A model generated the notes under the pieces. The model saw nothing but the letters and a program-made list of their open reading frames with translations. It did not search any database and was not told where the DNA came from. 6,654 nucleotides of DNA, taken from contig CACYDZ010000057.1 of assembly GCA_902773265.1 (NCBI GenBank), positions 1-6,654 on the forward strand. The letters are read 5' to 3'. This stretch comes from an uncultured Ruminococcus sp. (lineage in GTDB: Bacteria; Bacillota; Clostridia; Oscillospirales; Acutalibacteraceae). This document shows, in pieces, positions 1 to 6,474 of this stretch (positions are counted from its first letter, which is position 1; each line of letters begins with the position of its first letter). Position numbers and translations under genes: made by a program.

Positions 1-2
1 GT

Positions 3-149
3 GACTGTATAGGAATTATCGTAGTTGTCTGGCTGATAATCAATGAAATCATTTCTATTCTTGAAAATCTTTCCGCTATCGGTATACCTCTGCCGAAATT
101 CTTACAGAAAATTGTCGGTCATCTCAAAAATAATATTGACGAAGAGTAA
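3..149 (+). CDS. C-terminal fragment of a phage holin family protein (5' end outside window)
   Basis: An open frame enters from the left edge and ends at TAA 147-149, giving about 48 residues. It starts with a hydrophobic run (CIGIIVVVWLIINEIISILE) and continues with ENLSAIGIPLPKFLQKIVG, then a short charged tail ending NNIDEE. A last membrane helix followed by an 'ENL..IGIP.PKFL' amphipathic tail is what I recognise from the C-terminus of the Phage_holin_4 / toxin-secretion holin family (TcdE-like). These are small membrane proteins that form pores and release endolysin during phage lysis. The start codon and first helices are outside the window, so the gene is cut by the window edge; it is not shown to be broken. 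A strong terminator follows, so it closes a transcription unit. Together with the nearby tRNA it suggests the end of a prophage. The family call rests on the tail only. Confidence 0.72.
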   Translation, partial: DCIGIIVVVWLIINEIISILENLSAIGIPLPKFLQKIVGHLKNNIDEE

Positions 150-185
150 AACTTACATAAATAACGCCCCCAAAATTATAATGCA

Positions 186-232
186 GAAAAAGACCTGAAG
201 TTGTTTTTCAGAACGACTTCGGGTCTTTTTTT
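186..232 (+). terminator. Intrinsic terminator after the holin gene
   Basis: A 12-bp stem pairs GACCTGAAGTTG (192-203) with CGACTTCGGGTC (214-225), using a few G-T wobbles, around a 10-nt loop. The right arm runs straight into T7 (226-232). The stem is extended by A-T pairs with the A-rich stretch on its left side, so it may also work weakly on the other strand. It ends transcription about 40 bases after the holin stop codon. Confidence 0.9.
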
Positions 233-238
233 GTTTTA

Positions 239-288
239 TATGACATTTTTGTCGTATGAACTGTTGACACCACGACAAAAATGTCATA
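239..288. promoter_or_regulatory. Paired operator-like palindromes (17-bp inverted repeat) around a promoter
   Basis: TATGACATTTTTGTCGT (239-255) is repeated as its exact reverse complement at 272-288, with a 16-nt spacer. Each arm is itself a small palindrome, GACA-N4-TGTC (242-253 and 274-285). The two centres lie 32 bp apart, close to three helical turns, so two dimers would sit on the same DNA face. The left site lies just upstream of a -35 box. The right site fills the gap between the -35 and the -10. This is the layout expected for a tightly repressed promoter. I cannot name the repressor family. A DNA hairpin role is possible, but the spacing to the promoter favours operators. Confidence 0.68.
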
Positions 289-292
289 AAAT
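264..292 (+). promoter_or_regulatory. Consensus sigma-A promoter inside the paired operators, pointing at the tRNA
   Basis: A perfect -35 TTGACA (264-269) is followed by a 17-nt spacer and TAAAAT (287-292), a one-mismatch -10. Transcription should start near 299. No plus-strand gene with a start codon and ribosome binding site lies downstream before 762, so in this arrangement the transcript would run antisense through the tRNA. If this is the end of an excisable element, the promoter may drive a gene at the element's other end in the circular form; that is inference. Confidence 0.62.
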
Positions 293-317
293 GATTAAAA
301 AGCTGAGAAATATTTAA

Positions 318-339
318 AAATCGGGGCTAAATCGGGGCT
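318..339. repeat. Tandem direct repeat, two 11-bp units
   Basis: AAATCGGGGCT occurs twice back to back (318-328 and 329-339). The first nine bases, AAATCGGGG, recur at 360-368 inside the right arm of the tRNA terminator. Short direct repeats beside a tRNA 3' end can be integrase arm-binding sites, but this is only a possibility here. They could also be partial duplications of the terminator stem. Confidence 0.6.
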
Positions 340-340
340 G

Positions 341-373
341 AAAAAAAGAATACCCCGAAAAATCGGGGTATTC
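341..373 (-). terminator. Intrinsic terminator of the tRNA gene
   Basis: An 11-bp perfect stem (GAATACCCCGA 348-358 with TCGGGGTATTC 363-373) has a 4-nt loop. Read on the minus strand it is followed by T7 (complement of 341-347). It starts 8 bases past the tRNA's CCA end, so it ends the tRNA transcript. On the plus strand no T-tract follows, so it should not stop the outward promoter at 264-292. Confidence 0.88.
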
Positions 374-381
374 AAGGCATA

Positions 382-426
382 TGGTGGATTGTCAGGGACT
401 CGAACCCGGGACCTACCGGTTATGAG
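382..426. other. Possible attachment site in the 3' half of the tRNA gene
   Basis: Phages and integrative elements often integrate at the 3' half of a tRNA gene and restore it with their own copy. Here the 3' half faces the side carrying the holin fragment, the operator-like promoter and the tandem repeats, as expected for an element boundary. No integrase and no second att copy is visible in the window, so the limits given are nominal: anticodon loop to CCA. Confidence 0.27.
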
Positions 427-458
427 CCGGTTGCTCTAACCAACTGAGCTAACAATCC
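382..458 (-). tRNA. tRNA with CAT anticodon: tRNA-Ile2 (lysidine type) or elongator tRNA-Met
   Basis: Read on the minus strand, 77 bases fold as a full cloverleaf. The acceptor stem GGATTGT (452-458) pairs with ACAATCC, followed by discriminator A (385) and an encoded CCA (382-384). The D arm is GCTC...GAGC, and the anticodon stem ACCGG/CCGGT holds the loop CTCATAA. The T loop is TTCGAGT. The anticodon is CAT (422-424). The CTCATAA loop and GGA acceptor start resemble the Firmicutes isoleucine-2 tRNA, whose C34 is changed to lysidine by TilS to read AUA; elongator methionine is the alternative. Initiator tRNA is excluded, because the acceptor begins with a G-C pair and the anticodon stem lacks the three G-C pairs. 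The T stem has one C-T mismatch (CCGGG with CCCTG). Confidence 0.95.
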
Positions 459-479
459 ACATCTTTCCACCGCTTAAGT

Positions 480-508
480 ATTATATCAGCTTACATAGAA
501 AATGTCAA
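480..508 (-). promoter_or_regulatory. Perfect consensus promoter of the tRNA gene
   Basis: On the minus strand TTGACA (complement of 503-508), a 17-nt spacer and TATAAT (complement of 480-485) match the sigma-A consensus at every position with ideal spacing. Start is expected near 473, leaving a leader of about 15 bases before the tRNA 5' end at 458. Such strength suits a stable RNA gene. This also shows the tRNA is a stand-alone unit. Confidence 0.93.
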
Positions 509-587
509 CACTTTTCTATAAAAAATTTCAAGCTGAGTGGTTGGGATTATTTTCAGAAATGCGTGATGATAGAAAAACATCCTAGCG

Positions 588-716
588 ATGACAATGAAAA
601 GTTTTGTCCACTTTTTCAAAAGTGGTGGGGTCAAGGGGTGAAACCCCTTGTGGGATTTTTAAGGGCAAAGCCCTTAAACTCCCCATAAAAATCTAAAATT
701 TGCTTTCGCAAATTTT
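588..716 (+). repeat. Intergenic hairpin repeat, copy 1 (four hairpins)
   Basis: The gap before the glycosyltransferase gene holds four perfect hairpins in a row: CCACTTTT/AAAAGTGG (608-625, loop TC), CAAGGGG/CCCCTTG (632-650), TTTAAGGGC/GCCCTTAAA (658-678), and AAAATTTGC/GCAAATTTT (695-716). TGGGG (626-630) can also pair with CCCCA (681-685), closing the second and third hairpins into one branched structure. The first three hairpins recur in the same order at the right end of the window on the minus strand (6470-6556), and a third copy starts at 6597. Stem sequences differ between copies but stay paired, whereas linker GTGGGGTCAAGGGG (625-638) is shared exactly with copy 3. The opening AAAAGTTT is preceded by ATGACAAT (588-595) here and in copy 3. 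I do not recognise a named family. No transposase or terminal target duplication is evident. Confidence 0.78.
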
Positions 717-761
717 GACAATCATTTATTTCAGTCAGAAAAATTTACAGGAGAGTTCATA

Positions 762-1907
762 ATGAAAATACTGTTTGTAGCCAATGTGCGAAGTCATATC
801 GGACAGTTTCACACCAATTATATTAATTATCTGAAAAAGAATGGACACACGATTGATGTTTCTTGTTACGACAATTCCGCTGATAAAGACGGTTATGATT
901 TCAGCGGTGTACATCAGTTTTATTTTATTCCGTTACAGCGTTCACCGTTTAAACGGCAGAACCTGAAAGCCATTTCCGAACTGACAGAAATTATCAAAAA
1001 GGGTAATTATGATATTATTCATTGTCATACACCAATGGGAGCAGTGTCGGCAAGGGTAGCGGCAAAGCGGGCAAAGACAAAAGCCAAAATTATTTACACA
1101 GCACACGGATTTCATTTTTTCAAGAATGCACCATTACAGAACTGGTTGTTTTTCTATCCCGTAGAAAAAATACTTGCCCATTACACAGACACGCTGATTA
1201 CCATCAACAATGAAGATTATCAGCTTGCCAAAAAGAAGAAATTCAAAGTCAGAGATGAAATTCTCAAAATCAACGGAGTAGGTGTAGATTTGCACAAATT
1301 CACCCCGTCAACACCGCAGATAAAAGCTGAATTGCGAAAGCAGTACGGTTATCGTGACGATGAATTTTTACTGATATATCCTGCGGATATTGTCAGAGGA
1401 AAAAATCAGGAAATGTTATTTAAAACCATAAAAATTCTGGAAAAAGATATTCCTACCATAAAATTACTTTTACCCGGACATCAGCGAATGATTGATGAAT
1501 ACCGCCAAATCGTAAGAGAAATGGATTTAGAAAGCAGGGTAGAATTTTTAGGGTATCGCAGAGATATCCAAAATTTAGTATCATTATGTGACATATCTGT
1601 TTCAGCAAGCCGAAGAGAGGGATTACCTGTCAACTTAATCGAAGCGTTGGCAATAGGCAAGCCGATAGTTGCCACAAGGGTGAGAGGTAATGCAGATATT
1701 GTCAAAGACGGAGTGAACGGTTATCTTGTAGAGCTTGACAATGATGAACAGATGGCAGAAAAAATTCTTGCCATATATCAAAATCCGGAATTGGCAAAAA
1801 AGATGCGTGAGCAGGCACTTATCTTATCAGAACAATATTCCATAGAAAATGTCAATCAGAAATTAGCAGAAGTATATAAAAAATACGGTGCAGAATTTCA
1901 GAATTAA
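762..1907 (+). CDS. Family 4 glycosyltransferase, EpsD-like (exopolysaccharide/capsule)
   Basis: The 381-residue product has the two-domain GT-B layout of GT4 retaining glycosyltransferases. The N-terminal acceptor domain opens with MKILFVANVRSHIGQFHTNY and includes HCHTPMG (88-93) and TAHGFHFFKNAP (113-124). The C-terminal nucleotide-sugar domain carries the EX7E motif EGLPVNLIE (E286 and E294), then GKPIVATRVRGN. The stretches from HCHTP to LITINNEDY and around YPAD...KNQ closely resemble Bacillus subtilis EpsD as I remember it, also about 381 residues. It should transfer a sugar from a nucleotide donor to a lipid-linked or growing surface polysaccharide at the inner face of the membrane; donor and acceptor cannot be read from the sequence. 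ATG 762 has AGGAGAG about 8 bases upstream. No signal peptide or membrane span is seen. It stands alone between the hairpin repeat and secA, without the usual polysaccharide gene cluster, and I found no convincing own promoter. Confidence 0.88.
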   Translation: MKILFVANVRSHIGQFHTNYINYLKKNGHTIDVSCYDNSADKDGYDFSGVHQFYFIPLQRSPFKRQNLKAISELTEIIKKGNYDIIHCHTPMGAVSARVAAKRAKTKAKIIYTAHGFHFFKNAPLQNWLFFYPVEKILAHYTDTLITINNEDYQLAKKKKFKVRDEILKINGVGVDLHKFTPSTPQIKAELRKQYGYRDDEFLLIYPADIVRGKNQEMLFKTIKILEKDIPTIKLLLPGHQRMIDEYRQIVREMDLESRVEFLGYRRDIQNLVSLCDISVSASRREGLPVNLIEALAIGKPIVATRVRGNADIVKDGVNGYLVELDNDEQMAEKILAIYQNPELAKKMREQALILSEQYSIENVNQKLAEVYKKYGAEFQN

Positions 1908-1920
1908 GAAAAAATTCTGA
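1898..1920 (+). terminator. Weak hairpin over the glycosyltransferase stop codon
   Basis: TCAGAATT (1898-1905) pairs perfectly with AATTCTGA (1913-1920) around a 7-nt A-rich loop. The TAA stop (1905-1907) begins in the stem. The stem is AT-rich and only TAAAACAG follows, with no T-tract, so it is at best a poor terminator and read-through into secA is possible. Confidence 0.35.
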
Positions 1921-1959
1921 TAAAACAGAGAAATTTTTAAAACTGTTCATATTTTAGTA

Positions 1960-1988
1960 GTGATTTTTGAAGAAAAGTATGCTATAAT
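1960..1988 (+). promoter_or_regulatory. secA: Probable secA promoter with extended -10
   Basis: TATAAT (1983-1988) is preceded directly by TGC, making an extended -10 (TGnTATAAT). The -35 at 17-nt spacing is GTGATT, matching three of six bases, which an extended -10 can tolerate. The expected start near 1995 gives a leader of about 57 bases to ATG 2052. I see no SecM-like regulatory open frame in this leader, nor space for one. Confidence 0.68.
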
Positions 1989-2051
1989 AAACAAGATTAC
2001 GAACCTTTAAAGAAAGAAGTTCACATATACATAAGAGGAGGATTTATCAAT

Positions 2052-4985
2052 ATGGGCTTTATAAAGAGTTTGTTTGGTAATTACAGCAAAAAGGAGTTAA
2101 AGCGGGTCAAACCGATTATGAACAAGGTATTAGCCTTAGAGGATAAGTATAAGGCGATGACAGAGGAAGAACTGAAAAACCAGACAAATATCCTCAAAAA
2201 AAGACTTGCTGACGGTGAAACAACAGACGATATTTTGCCTGATGCTTTTGCGGTATGCCGTGAAGCATCAGACAGAGTTTTGGGAATGAAACATTATCCT
2301 GTACAGGTAATCGGGGGAATTGTATTACATCAGGGACGAATTGCCGAAATGCGTACAGGTGAAGGTAAAACACTGGTGGCAACTTTACCGGCTTATCTTA
2401 ACGGACTGACAGGAAACGGAGTTCATGTTGTTACCGTCAACGATTATCTTGCCAAGCGTGACTCAGAGTGGATGGGAAAACTTTACAATTATCTTGGACT
2501 TACGGTAGGACTTATTGTACATGACCTTGACAGCGAACAGCGTAAAAAAGCATACAATGCCGATATTACTTACGGAACCAACAATGAATTGGGATTTGAC
2601 TATCTGAGAGATAACATGGTTGTCTATAAAGAGAGGAAAGTACAAAGAGGTCATGTATTTGCGATTGTTGACGAAGTTGACTCCATTCTGATAGATGAAG
2701 CCAGAACGCCATTGATTATTTCAGGTCAGGGAGATAAATCGACCGATTTGTATGAGAGAGCCGACAAACTTGCCCGCACACTGAAATATGAGAAATTTGC
2801 CGAATTAGACGCAAAGGAAGATAAAGAAGATTACTATAAAGAAAACGACATAGATTATGTCATAGACGAGAAAGCCAGAACAGCTACATTGACGCAGACA
2901 GGTGTTAAAAAGGTAGAAGCCTTTTTCGGTATCGAAAACCTGACTGACCCCGACAATCTTACTATACAGCACCATGTCAATCAGGCAATCAAGGCACATG
3001 GCACAATGCGGTTAGATATAGATTATGTTGTCAAAGACGGAGAAGTTATCATTGTTGACGAGTTTACAGGTCGTTTAATGTACGGTCGAAGATATAACGA
3101 AGGATTACATCAGGCGATTGAGGCAAAAGAGGGTGTTAAAATTGAAAACGAAAGCAAGACCCTTGCTACAATCACATTCCAGAATTATTTCCGACTTTAT
3201 AAAAAACTTTCAGGTATGACAGGTACAGCCATGACCGAAGAAGAAGAATTTGGTGAGATTTACGAACTTGATGTTATCGAAATCCCCACCAACAAGCCCA
3301 TACAGAGAATTGACGAACCTGATTTTATCTTCAAGAATGAAAAAGGGAAATACAATGCGGTTATCGAAGATATTATCGAGTGTCACGAAAAAGGACAGCC
3401 TGTACTTGTCGGTACAATATCCATTGAAAAATCAGAGCTGTTAAGTTCCATGCTGAAAAGAAAGGGAATTAAACATAATGTTCTCAATGCGAAGCAGCAT
3501 GAAAAGGAAGCAGAGATTGTTGCACAGGCAGGTAAAAAGGGAGCAGTTACGATTGCTACCAACATGGCAGGTCGTGGTACAGATATCATACTTGGCGGTA
3601 ATGCAGAGTTTATGGCACTTTCTGAAATGAGAAAGCAGGGCTATGACGAAGAAATGATTACGCAGGCTACTGGCTATGGATATACAGAAGACGAAGAAGT
3701 TCTTAATGCAAGAAAGACTTTCCGGGAACTCAACCAGAAATTCAAAGATGAACTCAAAGACGAAGCAGACGAGGTAAGAGAAGCGGGCGGACTTTATATC
3801 ATTGGTACAGAACGCCACGAATCCAGACGAATTGACAATCAGTTGAGAGGTCGTTCAGGGCGTCAGGGTGACCCGGGAAGAAGTCGTTTTTATCTTTCGA
3901 CAGAAGATGATTTGATGAGATTGTTTGGCGGAGAGAAAATGAAGGCAGTCATGGAGAGAATGAACACGCCTGAAGATATGCCGATAGAGAACAGATTGCT
4001 TTCCAACATCATTGAAAATTCTCAGAAACAGGTAGAAAGCCGAAACTTTGGTATTCGTAAAAATGTCTTGCAGTATGATGATGTCATGAACAAGCAGAGA
4101 GAAATCATTTATACACAGCGTGACCAGGTTCTGAACGGTGAAAATATCAGAGATGTTATTATCAAAATGATTAATGACAATATTGAAGAAACCGTAAAAT
4201 TATATTGTGACAATGATATTCTCAGAGAACAATGGAATTTAACCAGTCTGAAAGATTACTATACAGGTTGGATACTGGAAGAAGACGATGATTGTCTTGA
4301 TTTTACACTTGACGAACTGGCAGATATGGAAAACAGTCATCTGATAGAGATAATCCAGAAAAAGGCACAGGATATTTACGAAGAAAATGAAAGACTTTTA
4401 CCCGAAGAAACTATGCGGGAGATGGAGCGTGTTTATCTGCTTAAAAGTGTTGATACTTACTGGATGCAGCATATAGACGACATGGAAAACTTAAAACAAG
4501 GTATACGCCTGAGAGCATATGGACAGAAAGACCCTGTTGTGGAATACCGATTTGAAGGGTTCGATATGTTTGACCAGATGATAGACTCTATCAGAGAAAA
4601 TACAGCGAAATTGTGTCTTTCTGCACCAAGAAAGATTGCCGAAGTACAGAAAAGACAGCTTGCTGAAATTGAGCGTGCAAAAGCTATCAGAGAAGAACGC
4701 ATAAAAGAGTTGCAGAGAGCAAAAGAAGAGGCAGTTTTCAATGCTGACGAAGCAGAAGTTAAAGAGATAGAGAAAGAAATCGAAGAAGAGCAGGAAAATA
4801 TTGAAGAAGCGACAGTAGTTATCAAAAGAGAACAGATGGCGAAACCTACTTCTACGAGTGGCGGTTCTGACGGCAGTACATCAAGCACATCAACGACAAT
4901 CCGTAAGAAGAAAGTCGGCAGAAATGACCCTTGTCCTTGCGGCAGCGGAAAGAAATATAAAAAGTGTTGCGGTAAAGACGAGTAA
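2052..4985 (+). CDS. secA: Preprotein translocase subunit SecA
   Basis: This 977-residue ATPase pushes unfolded preproteins through SecYEG at the membrane. In order: Walker A MRTGEGKT (100-107), [11 protein letters not shown] (128-137), [15 protein letters not shown] (173-187), Walker [15 protein letters not shown] (207-220), the preprotein cross-linking region to about 370 with VDEFTGR (335-341), LSGMTGTA (386-393), helicase motifs [10 protein letters not shown] (503-512) and [13 protein letters not shown] (597-609), the scaffold and wing region, and the C-terminal zinc site [13 protein letters not shown] (C961, C963, C972, C973). ATG 2052 follows AGAGGAGG (2034-2041) at 10 bases and gives the normal MGFIKSLFG start. 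The product is longer than the roughly 840-residue Bacillus protein. The extra length lies in an acidic insertion (about 521-578), which I recall from clostridial SecA, and a charged, probably coiled-coil stretch (about 862-925) before a Ser/Thr/Gly linker. Length and a full helicase core make it the housekeeping SecA1 rather than accessory SecA2. It appears to be a single-gene unit. Confidence 0.99.
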   Translation: MGFIKSLFGNYSKKELKRVKPIMNKVLALEDKYKAMTEEELKNQTNILKKRLADGETTDDILPDAFAVCREASDRVLGMKHYPVQVIGGIVLHQGRIAEMRTGEGKTLVATLPAYLNGLTGNGVHVVTVNDYLAKRDSEWMGKLYNYLGLTVGLIVHDLDSEQRKKAYNADITYGTNNELGFDYLRDNMVVYKERKVQRGHVFAIVDEVDSILIDEARTPLIISGQGDKSTDLYERADKLARTLKYEKFAELDAKEDKEDYYKENDIDYVIDEKARTATLTQTGVKKVEAFFGIENLTDPDNLTIQHHVNQAIKAHGTMRLDIDYVVKDGEVIIVDEFTGRLMYGRRYNEGLHQAIEAKEGVKIENESKTLATITFQNYFRLYKKLSGMTGTAMTEEEEFGEIYELDVIEIPTNKPIQRIDEPDFIFKNEKGKYNAVIEDIIECHEKGQPVLVGTISIEKSELLSSMLKRKGIKHNVLNAKQHEKEAEIVAQAGKKGAVTIATNMAGRGTDIILGGNAEFMALSEMRKQGYDEEMITQATGYGYTEDEEVLNARKTFRELNQKFKDELKDEADEVREAGGLYIIGTERHESRRIDNQLRGRSGRQGDPGRSRFYLSTEDDLMRLFGGEKMKAVMERMNTPEDMPIENRLLSNIIENSQKQVESRNFGIRKNVLQYDDVMNKQREIIYTQRDQVLNGENIRDVIIKMINDNIEETVKLYCDNDILREQWNLTSLKDYYTGWILEEDDDCLDFTLDELADMENSHLIEIIQKKAQDIYEENERLLPEETMREMERVYLLKSVDTYWMQHIDDMENLKQGIRLRAYGQKDPVVEYRFEGFDMFDQMIDSIRENTAKLCLSAPRKIAEVQKRQLAEIERAKAIREERIKELQRAKEEAVFNADEAEVKEIEKEIEEEQENIEEATVVIKREQMAKPTSTSGGSDGSTSSTSTTIRKKKVGRNDPCPCGSGKKYKKCCGKDE

Positions 4986-4989
4986 TTTT

Positions 4990-5024
4990 AAAATCCCTTG
5001 ATATAAGATTATCAAGGGATTTTT
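4990..5024 (+). terminator. Intrinsic terminator of secA
   Basis: AAATCCCTTGATA (4991-5003) pairs perfectly with TATCAAGGGATTT (5010-5022) around a 6-nt loop, and the arm ends in T5 (5020-5024). It begins five bases after the secA stop and separates secA from metY. Confidence 0.92.
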
Positions 5025-5061
5025 CTATATTTACAGGTATATTTAATATAATAATGTATTA

Positions 5062-5091
5062 TTGTTAATAAAAAATAAACTTTGCTATTAT
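5062..5091 (+). promoter_or_regulatory. Possible distal metY promoter
   Basis: TTGTTA (5062-5067), an 18-nt spacer, then TATTAT (5086-5091) preceded by TGC, an extended -10. It lies 66 bases upstream of the better metY promoter with the same 18-nt, extended -10 design. The surrounding DNA is so AT-rich that a chance match is plausible. Confidence 0.4.
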
Positions 5092-5127
5092 AAATTTACT
5101 ACAAACCCAAAAATCAATAAAAAGGTA

Positions 5128-5157
5128 TTGCGAAATAATAACTCTATGTGGTATAAT
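5128..5157 (+). promoter_or_regulatory. metY: Main metY promoter with extended -10
   Basis: TTGCGA (5128-5133, four of six -35 bases) and an 18-nt spacer precede a consensus TATAAT (5152-5157), which follows TGG for an extended -10. Start near 5164 leaves a leader of about 45 bases. That is too short for a SAM riboswitch or T-box between this start and the gene. Confidence 0.72.
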
Positions 5158-5169
5158 AATCCAACAATC

Positions 5170-5201
5170 AGCAATTTCCTGTTGCTATAAGAAATTGGAG
5201 G
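5170..5201 (+). promoter_or_regulatory. metY leader with two overlapping, mutually exclusive hairpins at the ribosome binding site
   Basis: CAATTTC (5172-5178) can pair with GAAATTG (5191-5197), whose last G begins the GGAGG ribosome binding site (5197-5201). AGCAA (5170-5174) can instead pair with TTGCT (5182-5186), using part of the same left arm, so only one forms at a time. This could tune access to the ribosome binding site. The stems are short (7 and 5 bp), so it may be chance in AT-rich DNA. Confidence 0.32.
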
Positions 5202-5208
5202 AAAAACC

Positions 5209-6474
5209 ATGAAAGACGAAACAAAATGCCTGCACGCAGGTTACACACCTAAAAATGCAGAACCCAGAGTGATGCCTATTGTACAAAGCACTACCTATGT
5301 TTACGATTCCACAGAAGAAGTAGCATCTGTGTTTGATGAACCAATGAAATCACTGATTTACTCACGCTTTGCCAACCCGACAGTTATGGCAGTAGAAAAT
5401 AAAATTGCCGAACTTGAAGGTGGGGTAGGAGCTATGTGTACTTCATCGGGACAGGCAGCAACCTTGCTTTCTATTCTGAATATCTGTGAAGCAGGCGATA
5501 GTTTTATCAGTACACCCGAGATTTACGGTGGCACAGTCAATTTATTTTCATTTACATTCAAGAAAATGGGGATAGAATGTATTTTCGTTGACCCGAATGC
5601 CAGTGATGAAGAAATTTCCAAAGCGTTCAAACCCAACACAAAAGCGGTTTTCGGAGAAACCATTGCCAACCCTGCACTGACTGTTTTTGATATTGAGAAA
5701 TTTGCAAGGATTGCTCATGCTCACAATGTTCCGTTGATTGTTGACAATACTTTTGCCACACCTGTATTATGCAAGCCGTTTGATTTTGGTGCAGATATTG
5801 TTGTACATTCTACTTCCAAGTATATGGACGGTCACGCTGTACAGGTAGGCGGAGTTATTGTTGACAGCGGTAAATTTGACTGGAAAAAGGGTAATTTTCC
5901 AGGTATCAATGAACCTGATGAATCTTATCACGGCATTTCTTATACGGAAACCTATGGTAATATGGCATATATTGTCAAAGCCAGAATGCAGTTGATGAGA
6001 GATTTCGGTGTATATCCTGCGGCACATTCTGCCTTTTTACTGAACTTAGGTCTGGAAACTTTAGCGGTAAGAATGAAACGCTATTGCGAAAATGCCATGA
6101 TTGTTGCCAGATACCTTGAAAAAAGCGATAAAGTAGAAAGTGTCAAATATCCCGGTTTAGAGAGTGATGCAAGTTATGAACTCGGCAAAAAGTACCTCAA
6201 AGGTTGTAGCGGTGTCATTTCATTTGTCATCAAAGGCGGAAAAGAAAATGCTATGAAGTTTATGAACTCTCTGGAATTAGCGTCCAATGAAGTTCATGTA
6301 GCGGATATCAGAACCTGTGTATTGCACCCTGCCAGTGAAACGCACCGTCAATTAACAGATGAACAACTGGTAGCAGCAGGTATCGAAAGTGGTATGATTC
6401 GTTTTTCAGTCGGACTGGAAAACATTGATGATATTCTCGCCGACATCGAAAAAGGCTTTTCCGCAATAGGTTAA
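5209..6474 (+). CDS. metY: O-acetylhomoserine sulfhydrylase (O-acetylhomoserine aminocarboxypropyltransferase), PLP-dependent
   Basis: This cytoplasmic enzyme makes homocysteine from O-acetylhomoserine and sulfide, the direct sulfhydrylation step of methionine synthesis. The 421-residue product is a Cys/Met-metabolism PLP enzyme. Seen are YSRFANPT (51-58), SSGQAA (79-84), the cofactor aspartate in VDNTFATP (D179), and the Schiff-base lysine in HSTSKYMDGHA (K204). The late motifs are LHPASETHRQL (372-382) and IRFSVGLENIDDI (397-409). Length above 420 and the segment FDWKKGNFPGINEPDESYHGISY-like (223-245) separate it from the shorter cystathionine synthases and lyases (about 380-400) and point to MetY. 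ATG 5209 has GGAGG seven bases upstream. It is transcribed alone, from a promoter in the 223-base gap after secA. Its stop codon lies in the stem of a hairpin of the downstream repeat. All expected catalytic residues are present; some homologues also make cysteine from O-acetylserine. Confidence 0.92.
   Translation: MKDETKCLHAGYTPKNAEPRVMPIVQSTTYVYDSTEEVASVFDEPMKSLIYSRFANPTVMAVENKIAELEGGVGAMCTSSGQAATLLSILNICEAGDSFISTPEIYGGTVNLFSFTFKKMGIECIFVDPNASDEEISKAFKPNTKAVFGETIANPALTVFDIEKFARIAHAHNVPLIVDNTFATPVLCKPFDFGADIVVHSTSKYMDGHAVQVGGVIVDSGKFDWKKGNFPGINEPDESYHGISYTETYGNMAYIVKARMQLMRDFGVYPAAHSAFLLNLGLETLAVRMKRYCENAMIVARYLEKSDKVESVKYPGLESDASYELGKKYLKGCSGVISFVIKGGKENAMKFMNSLELASNEVHVADIRTCVLHPASETHRQLTDEQLVAAGIESGMIRFSVGLENIDDILADIEKGFSAIG

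Noticed and set aside
299..439. Plus-strand open frame across the terminator and antisense tRNA
   Set aside because: It has no upstream start codon or ribosome binding site and reads the antisense of a tRNA, a common false gene.
541..570. TTGGGA with GATGAT as a promoter for the glycosyltransferase
   Set aside because: The -10 match is poor, and four hairpins would lie between it and the gene; not convincing.
588..716. CRISPR array
   Set aside because: The repeats are inverted hairpins with different sequences, not regularly spaced direct repeats, and no cas gene is present.
715..744. TTGACA at 715-720 as the glycosyltransferase -35 box
   Set aside because: The only -10 at usable spacing is AAAAAT, and the start would fall in the ribosome binding site. 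TTGACA overlaps the last hairpin arm and is likely chance.
1967..1988. TTGAAG at 1967-1972 as the secA -35
   Set aside because: It is only 10 bases from TATAAT, too close for sigma-A. The extended -10 explains the promoter better.
3441..4888. Minus-strand open frames of 125 and 143 codons (3441-3818 and 4457-4888)
   Set aside because: Both lie wholly opposite secA motifs and the charged helix, have Ser/Phe/Leu/Cys-rich antisense-like composition, and lack good ribosome binding sites.
5047..5070. AT-rich inverted repeat around AATAATGTATTATT
   Set aside because: Only six perfect base pairs of simple A/T sequence; expected by chance in such DNA.
4986..5208. SAM riboswitch or T-box upstream of metY
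   Set aside because: Neither the conserved T-box sequence nor S-box helices are seen. The region is a terminator plus AT-rich promoter DNA.
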